64,000 nt of DNA, taken from contig NZ_KI911782.1 of NCBI RefSeq assembly GCF_000515395.1, forward strand, positions 5,300,070-5,364,069, in the 5' to 3' direction. Position 1 is the stretch's first letter. Every line of letters starts with the position of its first letter. Origin of the DNA: Jiangella gansuensis DSM 44835 (GTDB taxonomy: Bacteria; Actinomycetota; Actinomycetes; Jiangellales; Jiangellaceae). The position numbers and the translations under genes were made by a program. The notes beneath the pieces were generated by a model. It saw only the letters and a program-made list of their open reading frames with translations. It was not told where the DNA came from and did no database searches. Below are positions 42,791 to 50,631 of this stretch, one piece after another.

Positions 42791-42866
42791 GCGTTGATCT
42801 TGGAGCCCTTCGGACATCTATCGGACATTCCGGGCGGCATTCGGCGGACACCTCCAAGATCAACGC
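42791..42866. repeat. Long-arm inverted repeat upstream of tmk
   Basis: GCGTTGATCTTGGAG (42791-42805) and CTCCAAGATCAACGC (42852-42866) are exact 15-bp arms around a 46-nt loop that itself contains two CGGACAT copies. Elements with TTGATCTTGGAG arms are widespread in actinobacterial genomes. It lies in the divergent region between tmk and the DedA gene. Confidence 0.85.
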
Positions 42867-42950
42867 GTGCGTCGGTCGGACGGTGGCGGATCACGGCCCA
42901 GGAATGGGCCCTGCCGGCGGGTGGAGGTAGCCCCACCACTCCCCTGAGAT

Positions 42951-42983
42951 CAACCCTGAGGTAACCCTGAATTAGCCCTCGCG
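42951..42983 (+). promoter_or_regulatory. Three 11-bp direct repeats upstream of DedA gene
   Basis: CAACCCTGAGG, TAACCCTGAAT and TAGCCCTCGCG follow each other without gap, an 11-bp period that puts them on one face of the helix. They end about 40 bp before the DedA start and may bind a response regulator or SARP-type activator. The rest of 42717-43023 (307 bp) holds the inverted repeat at 42791-42866 and the tmk promoter hexamer. Confidence 0.4.
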
Positions 42984-43023
42984 GCGTTGCCCGGCGTGGG
43001 TCCGGACCACAAGAGTGGAGGTC

Positions 43024-43695
43024 ATGGACCTGTTGTCGTTCGTCAGTGTGCCCCTCGCCGCGTATCTGATCCTCGCGGCGTTCGTGGCCTTCGACGCGAT
43101 GGTCCCGGCGCTGCCGGGCGAGGTCCTCGTCGTCTCGGCCGGCGCGCTCTCCGCGGCCGGACACCTCGACGTCGGATGGGCGGTCGTCGCCGCCACCGCG
43201 GGAGCCATCGCCGGGGACCTGGCGGTCTACGGCCTCAGCCGGCGGGCCCTGCCCGGCGCTCTCGGCCGAACCCGGCTGGGGCGGCGGATCGTCGAACGCA
43301 TCGAGCGCGCCCACGCCCGCATGGGCTCGACCAGCGCGGTGGCCATCACCGCCGCACGCTTCGTCCCGCTCGGCCGGACGGCGGTGGCGGCGGCGGCCGG
43401 CATCGCCGGGGTTCGCCCGCGCCGCTTCGCCACCTTCGCGTTCGCGGGTTGCCTGCTGTGGGCCGGCTGGACGGTCGGACTCGGCTACGTCACCGGCACC
43501 GTGACGGATGCCCCGCTGTGGTTGCAGGTGGCCATCGGCGCGGCCGTCGGAGTGCTGGTCGGGGTCTGGGCCGGCGCCGCACACACGGTGATCCGGACCC
43601 GTCGCCGGATGTCGCAGCGGGCCCGGGCCGGCGCCGCTGTGGACCACCCGCCGGAGGAGCCGTCGCCGTCACGGCTTCCGGAGCTGGTCGGCTGA
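43024..43695 (+). CDS. DedA family membrane protein
   Basis: A 223-residue polytopic membrane protein of the DedA/SNARE-associated family, thought to act as lipid flippases or scramblases, for example recycling undecaprenyl phosphate. Visible family parts are the N-terminal YLILAAFVAFDAMVPALPGEVLVVSAGALSAAG, the membrane hairpin ATAGAIAGDLAVYGLSRRALP, ITAARFVPLGRTAVAAAAGIAGVRPRRFATFAFAGCLLWAGWTVGLGYVTG (the R..P.GR motif) and a final helix. The ATG at 43024 has GTGGAGG 3 nt upstream. A repeat-family A element lies between its stop and the serpin gene. Confidence 0.9.
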   Translation: MDLLSFVSVPLAAYLILAAFVAFDAMVPALPGEVLVVSAGALSAAGHLDVGWAVVAATAGAIAGDLAVYGLSRRALPGALGRTRLGRRIVERIERAHARMGSTSAVAITAARFVPLGRTAVAAAAGIAGVRPRRFATFAFAGCLLWAGWTVGLGYVTGTVTDAPLWLQVAIGAAVGVLVGVWAGAAHTVIRTRRRMSQRARAGAAVDHPPEEPSPSRLPELVG

Positions 43696-43706
43696 TCCCG
43701 GCCGCC

Positions 43707-43788
43707 CACACCAGGACTCTTACCGCTGCACCAGGCATGCATCCCTGGTGGAGCGGGTGCACCCATGGTGGACGTGATCATTTCCGGT
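43707..43788 (-). repeat. Dispersed ~80-bp repeat, family A copy 5
   Basis: The best copy. Minus-strand order: GGAAATGATCACGTCCACCATGGGTGC, CCCGCTCCACCAGG, GATGCAT, CCTGGTGCAGCGG, TAAGAGTCCTGGTG. CACCAGG and CCTGGTG form an exact hairpin arm pair with a 7-nt loop, extended by CCGCT/AGCGG. It lies between the convergent DedA and serpin genes and may terminate both. Confidence 0.88.
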
Positions 43789-43789
43789 T

Positions 43790-45052
43790 CTACTCGGGCT
43801 TCCCGGGGCGGGGAAGGGTGCCGCGCACAGGGGCGGACGGGCGGGCCGGGCGAGCCGCCGGGCGGCGGCCGGGCTCGGGCGGCGACCACGCGTCGGGCTC
43901 GTCGACCCAGCCGGCGAAGAGCACGAGGCCGCTGTCGCGGTGCGTGGCGAGGAAACCGAACGGCCGGTCATAGCTGACCGCGAGACCTCGCGAGTTGTGG
44001 ACCGGCATCGAGACGGTGCGCAGCCCGATGGCGGTGACCGCGGCCGCCTCGAATCCCGTGGCACTGAAGACGGCGACCGCGGACTGCCGGGCCTGGTCGA
44101 CCCGCAGCGGCACCGGGCCGATGGCGGGGAAATGACCGCGGTCGGTGCCGCTGACCGTGCGCAGGCCGAAGACCGCGGCGTTCTCCATGAGGTCGTGGTC
44201 GGACCGGACGGTGAACCGCGCGGTCGTCACCGCGAGGCTCGGCCGCTGTGCGGACACGACGGCGACGCCTGGCCAGCCGGAACCGGCGCCGTCGCCGTCG
44301 CCGGCCAGGAGCTCGCCCCCGGTGCGAACCTCGCCTGACTCGGTGCCGGTCACCAGCGGGAGCGCCGCGGCCAGCAGGTCGGCGCCGACGCGGCTGTCCT
44401 CGCCGAGCACCAGGTGGACGTCGAGGCCGTTCGTCCCGGCGATCCGCGTGACGGTGAGCGGTCCGGCCGTGGTCGTGGCGAGCCGGAGGTCGTCGAGGTC
44501 GGGACCGGTGCGCTTCAGCCCGGCCAGCGGGCGCCCCGACCAGGCGCCGGCACTGGGCACCAGCCGCTCGTCGGTGAACTTGCGCTCCCAGGTGGTGCGC
44601 AGCGCGAGTGCCGTGGCCAGGGTGAGCATCAGCTCCGGGCCGGTGCGCACCGGGAACCGCTCGATGAGTCCGCCGGTGCGCTCGCTGGCCCAGGCGTCGA
44701 GCATCGGCTGGTCGATCGCGGCGTCGCCGGCCAACTCGCCGTAACTGCCGGGCGGCAGGGTGTCGCGCCACTCCTGGCGCACATGAGCGGCGGCTTGTGC
44801 CCACAGTCCCAGTGCGGCCTCGACGCCGTCGAGGTCGGCCAGCGCCTTGAGGAGGTCGCGGGCGGCGTCCATGGCCTCGTCAGCGGGCAGCCCGACGGCG
44901 TCGGCCAGTTCGTCCCGGCCGGGCTCGTCGGCGGACGCGGCGAGAATGGCCAGCAGCGGCCACAGGCCGGCGCCGGACACCACCCCGGCCCCCCTGGTAC
45001 GCCGCAGCCAGGCGGCGGTGAGCTGGTTGACCTCGGACGCGTGCAGGCTCAT
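43790..45052 (-). CDS. Serpin family protein (serine protease inhibitor fold)
   Basis: A 420-residue protein with serpin marks. Near the N-terminus is NQLTAAWLRRTRGAGVVSGAGLWPLLAILAASAD (helix B-like), then WERKF, KRTGPDLDDLRL and LMENAAVFGL. The reactive-loop hinge appears as GFEAAAVTA (333-341), and the C-terminal serpin signature as DRPFGFLATHRDSGLVLFAGWVDEP. The hinge's small residues suggest inhibitory loop insertion is possible. No signal peptide is present, so it would act in the cytoplasm. The Pro/Arg-rich final 35 residues are extra. TAGTGT ends 6 nt before the ATG (leaderless pattern). Confidence 0.85.
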   Translation of the reverse strand: MSLHASEVNQLTAAWLRRTRGAGVVSGAGLWPLLAILAASADEPGRDELADAVGLPADEAMDAARDLLKALADLDGVEAALGLWAQAAAHVRQEWRDTLPPGSYGELAGDAAIDQPMLDAWASERTGGLIERFPVRTGPELMLTLATALALRTTWERKFTDERLVPSAGAWSGRPLAGLKRTGPDLDDLRLATTTAGPLTVTRIAGTNGLDVHLVLGEDSRVGADLLAAALPLVTGTESGEVRTGGELLAGDGDGAGSGWPGVAVVSAQRPSLAVTTARFTVRSDHDLMENAAVFGLRTVSGTDRGHFPAIGPVPLRVDQARQSAVAVFSATGFEAAAVTAIGLRTVSMPVHNSRGLAVSYDRPFGFLATHRDSGLVLFAGWVDEPDAWSPPEPGRRPAARPARPSAPVRGTLPRPGKPE

Positions 45053-45203
45053 ACCTCGACACTACGCGGACCCGCCGCCCGCGGAAGACGATCACGCCGC
45101 GGCGTCGGACGACGTCGGCGGAGCGCAGTGCCGCCGCCGAATCAGGGAGAACGCGACGGCCCGGCCCGCCGATGCCAGCGGAACCGGGCCGAAACCAGCC
45201 AGA

Positions 45204-47837
45204 TCAGGAGCGGGAGCGAGCCCGCGCCGCGCGCTTGCGGGGCGCGGGACCCTTCGCCCGCTTCTCCGCGATCAGCTCGACGGCGCGCTCGTGGGTGAGC
45301 TGCTCGACGTCGGTGCCGCGTGGAATGGTCACGTTCGTCTCGCCGTCGGTGACGTAGGGGCCGAACCGTCCGTCCTTGACCACCAGCGGTTTCCCGGAGG
45401 CCGGGTCGGTGCCGAGCTCACGCAGCGGCGGAGTGGCGGCACGGGCGCCGCGTCGGCCCTTGGGCTGGGCGAACAGCTTCTCGGCGTCCTCGACCGTGAC
45501 GGTGAAGAGGGACTCCTCGTCCGGCAGCGAGCGGGAGTCGGTGCCCTTCTTAACGTACGGGCCGTAGCGGCCGTTGGTGGCGATGATCTCCTTGCCCTCG
45601 GCGTCCGTGCCGACCACCCGCGGCAGCGTCAGGAGCTTCAGCGCCTCCTCGAGCGTCACCGTCTCGACCGACATGGTGCTGAACAGCGAGGCCGTCGGCG
45701 GCTTGGCGTTCTTGGGCGCGTCGTCGGGCAGGATCTCGGTGACGTAGGGGCCGTAGCGGCCCGACTTCGCCACCACGGTGCGACCGGTGTCCGGGTTGAC
45801 GCCCAGCTCACGATCGCCGTTGCCGCGGCTGACCAGCTCGCGGGCGGTCTCGACGTCGAGCTCGTCGGGCGGCAGGTCTTCGGGAACACTGCCGCGGTTG
45901 CCCTCGGCGTCCTCGATGTACGGGCCGTAGCGGCCAACCCGGACGGTGTAGCCCTCGCCGATGGGGAACGACGAGATCTCGCGGGCATCGATCTCGCCGA
46001 GGTTGTCGGCGAGCTTCTTGAGGCCGTCGACGCTGTCGTCGCCGTGCCAGAACTGGGCCAGTTCTGCGGCCCGGTCGGCGCGGCCGCCGGCGATGTCGTC
46101 GAGCACGTCTTCCATGCGGGCGGTGAACGTATAGTCGACGAGGCGGGTGAAGTGCTCCTCGAGCAGCCGCACGACGGCGAAGGCCAGCCAGGCCGGCACC
46201 AGCGCGTTGCCGCGCTTGAACACGTAGCCGCGGTCGAGGATGGTGCGGATGATCGACGCGTACGTGGACGGCCGGCCGATCTCTCGGTCCTCGAGCTCCT
46301 TGACCAGCGTGGCCTCGGTGTAGCGGGCCGGCGGCTTGGTGGTGTGGCCCTCGGGCTCGACCTCGGTGGCGGTGAGGCCCTGCCCCTCGGACAGGTGCGG
46401 CAGCCGGCGCTCGCGGTCGTCGAGCTCGGCCTCGGGATCGTCGGCGCCCTCGACGTAGGCCTTCAGGAAGCCGTGGAACGTGATGGTGCGACCGGACGCC
46501 GTGAATTCGACGTCCTCGCCGCTGGTGGCCGTGGCACCGACGCGGACGGTGAGCGTCTCGCCCTTCGCGTCGCGCATCTGGGAGGCGACGGTGCGCATCC
46601 AGATGAGCTCGTAGAGCCGGTACTCGTCACCGGTCAGCCCGGTCTCGCCCGGGGTGCGGAAGCTGTCGCCGGCCGGGCGGATCGCCTCGTGCGCCTCCTG
46701 GGCGTTCTTCACCTTGCTGGTGTAGCGGCGCGGGGTGTCGGGCAGATACTGCGAGCCGTAGAGCTCGGCGACCTGCGCCCGGGCAGCGTTGAGCGCGGCG
46801 TCCGACAGCGTGATGGAGTCGGTACGCATATAGGTGATGAAGCCGTTCTCGTACAGCCGCTGGGCCACCTGCATGGTGCGGGCGGCGCCGTAGCCCAGCT
46901 TCCGCGAGGCCTCCTGCTGCATGGTGGTGGTGCGGAACGGCGCGTACGGCTTGCGGGTGTACGGCTTGGCCTCGACCGAGCGGACGGTGTAGTCGACGTC
47001 GCCGAGCGCGGCGGCGAGGGCGCGGGCGCGCTCTTCGTCGAGCACGACGACGTCGCGGTTCTTGACCTGGCCGCGGGCGTCGAAGTCGCGCCCGCTGGCC
47101 ACTCGGGAGCCGTCGACGGTGGAGAGCTTGGCCTCGAACGCGCTGGGTTCCTGCGCGGAACCGGCGTCCCCGGTCTCCAACGTGGCGGTCAGGTCCCAGT
47201 ACGACGCCGAGCGGAACGCCATCCGCTCACGCTCGCGGTCCACCACGAGCCGGGTGGCGACACTCTGCACGCGGCCGGCGGACAGGCCCTGCATGACCTT
47301 GCGCCACAGCACCGGAGAGACCTGGTAACCGTAGAGCCGGTCGACGATGCGGCGGGTCTCCTGAGCGTCGACGAGGTCCTCGTCGATCTCGCGGGGGTTG
47401 TCGACAGCGGCCCGGATGGCGTCGCGGGTGATCTCGTGGAAGACCATGCGCCGCACCGGCACCTTGGGCTTGAGCTCCTCGCGCAGGTGCCACGCGATGG
47501 CCTCGCCCTCGCGGTCCTCATCGGTGGCGAGCAGGAGCTCGTCGGCGTCCTTGAGCATCGACTTGAGCTTCTTGACCTGATCCTTGGCCCGGCCGGCCGG
47601 AACGATGTAGAGCGGTTCGAAGCCGCCCTCGACGTCGACACCCACGGGGTTGCCGTAGCGGTCACGGTGAGCCGCCGGCACCTCGGTCTTCTTCGACGGA
47701 AGGTCTCGGATGTGACCGAACGACGACTCCACCATGTAGCCGTCGCCAAGGTAGCCCGCGATGGTCTTGGCCTTCGCCGGCGACTCCACGACCACCAGAC
47801 GGCGCCGCACCGCCGCCCCGTTCGTGGATCGGGCCAT
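45204..47837 (-). CDS. topA: DNA topoisomerase I (type IA)
   Basis: An 877-residue type IA topoisomerase that relaxes negative supercoils. The Toprim domain starts RRLVVVESPAKAKTIAGYLG with acidic LLATDEDREGEAIAWHL; the catalytic tyrosine is in YENGFITYMRTDSITLS (around residue 340). The C-terminus carries several actinobacterial C-terminal repeats (GRYGPYV..., four or more copies) instead of four-Cys zinc fingers, and ends in a basic RKRAARARSRS tail. The ATG has AAGGAGC 5 nt upstream. Transcribed alone. The 150 bp between its stop and the serpin start hold only the serpin promoter hexamer. Confidence 0.97.
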   Translation of the reverse strand: MARSTNGAAVRRRLVVVESPAKAKTIAGYLGDGYMVESSFGHIRDLPSKKTEVPAAHRDRYGNPVGVDVEGGFEPLYIVPAGRAKDQVKKLKSMLKDADELLLATDEDREGEAIAWHLREELKPKVPVRRMVFHEITRDAIRAAVDNPREIDEDLVDAQETRRIVDRLYGYQVSPVLWRKVMQGLSAGRVQSVATRLVVDRERERMAFRSASYWDLTATLETGDAGSAQEPSAFEAKLSTVDGSRVASGRDFDARGQVKNRDVVVLDEERARALAAALGDVDYTVRSVEAKPYTRKPYAPFRTTTMQQEASRKLGYGAARTMQVAQRLYENGFITYMRTDSITLSDAALNAARAQVAELYGSQYLPDTPRRYTSKVKNAQEAHEAIRPAGDSFRTPGETGLTGDEYRLYELIWMRTVASQMRDAKGETLTVRVGATATSGEDVEFTASGRTITFHGFLKAYVEGADDPEAELDDRERRLPHLSEGQGLTATEVEPEGHTTKPPARYTEATLVKELEDREIGRPSTYASIIRTILDRGYVFKRGNALVPAWLAFAVVRLLEEHFTRLVDYTFTARMEDVLDDIAGGRADRAAELAQFWHGDDSVDGLKKLADNLGEIDAREISSFPIGEGYTVRVGRYGPYIEDAEGNRGSVPEDLPPDELDVETARELVSRGNGDRELGVNPDTGRTVVAKSGRYGPYVTEILPDDAPKNAKPPTASLFSTMSVETVTLEEALKLLTLPRVVGTDAEGKEIIATNGRYGPYVKKGTDSRSLPDEESLFTVTVEDAEKLFAQPKGRRGARAATPPLRELGTDPASGKPLVVKDGRFGPYVTDGETNVTIPRGTDVEQLTHERAVELIAEKRAKGPAPRKRAARARSRS

Positions 47838-47949
47838 GGATGCTCCTTTACGTCCTGGGCGCGCTGAACCGACCCCTTCGGCTCATGAACGATTCTCCCT
47901 GCGACAACGCACGGTATCCGACGTTGTTCCCGAGAAGCGAAGGAGATAA

Positions 47950-47999
47950 CCGCAAAGAGACCTTTGCAAACTTCTCTTTGCGGTCGTACGGTGAGTGGC
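47950..47999 (+). promoter_or_regulatory. Operator and leaderless promoter of the ArsR-MFS operon
   Basis: CCGCAAAGAGA (47950-47960) and TCTCTTTGCGG (47973-47983) are exact 11-bp arms with a 12-nt spacer. A -35-like TTGCAA (47964-47969) lies between the arms, a 17-bp spacer follows, and TACGGT (47987-47992) ends 7 nt before the ATG at 48000. A regulator bound to the dyad would cover the -35 box and the spacer. Confidence 0.75.
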
Positions 48000-48575
48000 A
48001 TGGCTCTATCCAGCAAGTGGATCAACGACGTCGAGACGCTGCGCGCGTTCGCCCATCCGCTGCGCATGAAATTGCTCGGCCGGTTACGCAGTCACGGCCC
48101 CGCGACGGCGTCCGAGCTGGGCCGCCATTTCGACGAGTCGAGCGGCTCGACGTCCTATCACCTGCGCCAGCTGGAGCGGTTCGGCTTCGTGGTCGAGGAC
48201 ACCGAACAGCCGTCGCGGCGCGAACGTCGCTGGCGCGCGGCCCACGACGTCACCAGCTGGCGGACCAGCGACTTCGCCGACACCGAAGCGGGCCTGGCGG
48301 CTGAGGCGGTCCTGCGTCGCCAGCAGCTGGACATCATGCTCGGCCGGCTGGAGCAGTGGCAGTCCGAGCGGCACGAGTGGGACCCCGCCTGGCTCGACGC
48401 GGCTGGCCACTCCGACATGCTGATGTTCGTCCGGCCCGACGACCTGCGCGCGCTCACCGCCGAACTCGAGGCGGTGGTCGCCCGCTACGTCGAGAGCCCG
48501 CGCCCCGCGGACGACCCGGACGCCGCGCAGGTCTCGCTGCACCTGCTGGCCATTCCGTCCCGGGACCGGTCATGA
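48000..48575 (+). CDS. ArsR family winged-helix regulator
   Basis: A 191-residue regulator with an ArsR-type winged helix: WINDVETLRAFAHPLRMKLLGRLRSHGPATASELGRHFDESSGSTSYHLRQLERFGFVVEDTEQPSRRERRWRAAHDVTSWRTSD. The C-terminal part is helical and probably binds a ligand or dimerises. Its stop overlaps the start of an MFS transporter gene by 4 nt (ATGA), so it most likely controls an efflux pump; the inducing compound is unknown. The ATG at 48000 is preferred over 47964 because of the leaderless promoter immediately upstream. Confidence 0.92.
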   Translation: MALSSKWINDVETLRAFAHPLRMKLLGRLRSHGPATASELGRHFDESSGSTSYHLRQLERFGFVVEDTEQPSRRERRWRAAHDVTSWRTSDFADTEAGLAAEAVLRRQQLDIMLGRLEQWQSERHEWDPAWLDAAGHSDMLMFVRPDDLRALTAELEAVVARYVESPRPADDPDAAQVSLHLLAIPSRDRS

Positions 48576-49849
48576 CCACCCTCGGTCCTGAGACGGCCCG
48601 GCGCCGCTTCCTGCTTCTCCTGGCGCTGCGATGGCTCCCGACCGGTTTGATCATCCCGATCGTCGCGCTGCTTCCCCTCGAACGCGGCGTGACGCTCGGG
48701 CAGCTCGGCTTCGTGATCGCCGCGCAGGGCTTCATGGTGCTGGCGTTGGAGCTGCCCACCGGCGGGCTGTCCGACTCGCTGGGCCGGCGGCCGGTCATGG
48801 TCGCATCCGGTGTCGTCAACGTCGGCGTGCTCGCGCTGCTGTTCACCGCCGACGGCTTCGCCGCGTTCGCCGTCGCGTACGCGTTGCAGGGGGTCTACCG
48901 CGCCCTCGACAGCGGCCCGCTGGAGGCGTGGTACGTCGACACCGCGCTGGCACACGATGCGGCGGCGGACATCTCCCGCGGACTGTCCCGCGGCGGCGCG
49001 GTGGTCGGCGCGGCGGTGGCAGCGGGTGCGCTGGGCGCCGGCGGCCTGATCGCCCTGGACCCGCTGCCCGAGGTGGATGCCCTGGCGGTCCCGGTGCTCG
49101 CGGCCCTGGTGGTCCAGGTGGTGGCGGTCGTGGCCACGGCCGTCCTCATGGCGGAGACCCGGACGGCGCGCGGCTGGCGGGCGGTCGCCGGGTCGGTGCG
49201 GCGCGTACCCCGCGTCGTCGGCGAGAGCATCGGCCTGCTGCGCGGCTCGAAGGTGCTGCTGGCACTGATCTGCGTCGAGTTGTCCTGGGGCTTCGGCATG
49301 GTGACCTTCGAGTCGATGATGCCGATCCGGCTGACCGAGGTGGTCGGCGACGCGGACCGGGCGGCGGCGATCATGGGACCGGTGGCGTCGGCTGCCTGGG
49401 GATTCTCGGCGGTGGGCGCCGCCATGGTTCCGCTGCTGTCGCGGCGGATCGGGGTGCCGCTGACAGCGGCGCTGCTGCGCGTGCTCCAAGGCGTGACCGT
49501 GGTGGGCATGGCACTGTTCGCGGGCCCGGTTGGGCTGATCGCGGCCTTCTTCGCCACGTACGTCATGCACGGGGCGTCGAACCCCATGCACATGACACTG
49601 CTGCACCAACAGGTCACCAGCGCGCACCGGACCACCGTCGCGTCGCTGAACTCGATGGTGTCGCAGCCGGCCGGCTCGATCGGAGGCATCGTGCTGATGG
49701 CCATCGCCGGCGCTCTGTCGGTCAGCGCGGCCATGGCGGTCGGCGCGGTCGTGCTGGCACTGGCCGCGCCACTCTACCTGCCGGCCTACCGCGCCGAGCG
49801 GGCCCGGAAGGCCGCGACCGTCGACGAAGAGCCGGCCGCCGTCACGTGA
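48572..49849 (+). CDS. MFS transporter (probable efflux pump)
   Basis: A 425-residue major facilitator with about 12 hydrophobic helices. Helix 2-3 loop motif A appears as GGLSDSLGRRPVMVASG; other segments are FLLLLALRWLPTGLIIPIVALLPLERG, FVIAAQGFMVLALELPTGG and, in the second half, VASAAWGFSAVGAAMVPLLSRRIG. It would use the proton gradient, most likely to export a drug or metabolite, since its gene is translationally coupled to an ArsR-type repressor. Substrate unknown. Its stop lies in the left arm of a hairpin shared with the convergent yggS gene. Confidence 0.9.
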   Translation: MTTLGPETARRRFLLLLALRWLPTGLIIPIVALLPLERGVTLGQLGFVIAAQGFMVLALELPTGGLSDSLGRRPVMVASGVVNVGVLALLFTADGFAAFAVAYALQGVYRALDSGPLEAWYVDTALAHDAAADISRGLSRGGAVVGAAVAAGALGAGGLIALDPLPEVDALAVPVLAALVVQVVAVVATAVLMAETRTARGWRAVAGSVRRVPRVVGESIGLLRGSKVLLALICVELSWGFGMVTFESMMPIRLTEVVGDADRAAAIMGPVASAAWGFSAVGAAMVPLLSRRIGVPLTAALLRVLQGVTVVGMALFAGPVGLIAAFFATYVMHGASNPMHMTLLHQQVTSAHRTTVASLNSMVSQPAGSIGGIVLMAIAGALSVSAAMAVGAVVLALAAPLYLPAYRAERARKAATVDEEPAAVT

Positions 49850-49867
49850 GCGTCATCTCCTCACGTG
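49843..49867. terminator. Hairpin enclosing the MFS stop codon
   Basis: CACGTGA (49843-49849) and TCACGTG (49861-49867) are exact 7-bp arms around an 11-nt loop; the left arm contains the TGA of the MFS gene. A GC-rich self-complementary stretch (GCGGCGGCCGCCGC) follows directly. It lies in the 31-bp gap between convergent genes and is a likely bidirectional terminator, without a T-run. Confidence 0.6.
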
Positions 49868-49880
49868 CGGCGGCCGCCGC

Positions 49881-50585
49881 TCACCGCGCCGGTGGCCGCG
49901 GACCGAAGACGGCCGACCCGACCCGCACCATGGTCGCGCCCTCCGCGACCGCGGACTCCAGGTCTCCGCTCATGCCCATGGACAGCACCGGAAGCTCCAG
50001 CCCGACGGCGTCCCGGGCCCGGTCGCGCGCCTGCCGCAGCGCGCGGTAGGACGCCCGGACGGCGTCGGCGTCGGGCGACTGCAGCCCCACCGTCATCAGG
50101 CCGCGCACCCGCAGCCGGTCGCGCCGGGCCACCGCGGCGACCAGCTCGACCGCCTCGCCCGGCGCGACGCCGAACTTGCTCGTCTCACCGGACGTGTTCA
50201 CCTGGATCAGCACCTCGAGGGTCCGGTCCAGGGCTTCGAGGCGGCGCTGCAGCCGGTCGGCCAGGTCCGCCCCGTCGACCGACTGCACGCAGCTGACGTA
50301 TCGCAACACCTGGTTGACCTTGTTCGTCTGCAGGTGCCCGATGAAGTGCCGCTCGCAGGGCAGGGCGGCCAGCGCGGCGTCCTTCTCCGCGAGTTCCTGC
50401 ACCCGGTTCTCACCGATCAGCCGGGCTCCGGCGGCGATCGCGGCCGCCACCCGCTCGGCCGGCTGGGTCTTCGTCGCCAGCAGCAACCGCACGTCGTCCG
50501 GGGACCGCCCGGCAGCCCGGCACGCGTCGTCGACGCGCGCCCGTACCGCGGCGTAGTTGGCGCGGATGTCCGACTCGGCCAGCAT
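49881..50585 (-). CDS. YggS family pyridoxal phosphate-binding protein
   Basis: A 234-residue PLP homeostasis protein. The PLP lysine is in RLLLATKTQPAERV; further marks are RLIGENRVQELAEKDAAL, RHFIGHLQTNKVNQVL, VLIQVNTSGETSKFGVAP and LSMGMSGDLESAVAEGATMVRVGSAVFG. These proteins bind PLP without catalysis and buffer its supply. In many actinomycetes the gene lies in the ftsZ cluster; here it stands alone as a separate copy. The ATG has GGAAGGGG about 6 nt upstream. It is divergent from the YndJ-like gene with a 46-bp intergenic region. Confidence 0.92.
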   Translation of the reverse strand: MLAESDIRANYAAVRARVDDACRAAGRSPDDVRLLLATKTQPAERVAAAIAAGARLIGENRVQELAEKDAALAALPCERHFIGHLQTNKVNQVLRYVSCVQSVDGADLADRLQRRLEALDRTLEVLIQVNTSGETSKFGVAPGEAVELVAAVARRDRLRVRGLMTVGLQSPDADAVRASYRALRQARDRARDAVGLELPVLSMGMSGDLESAVAEGATMVRVGSAVFGPRPPAR

Positions 50586-50631
50586 CGATCCCCTTCCGTC
50601 GCCGTCTCCGACGGCCTCTAGAGTTCCTGCC

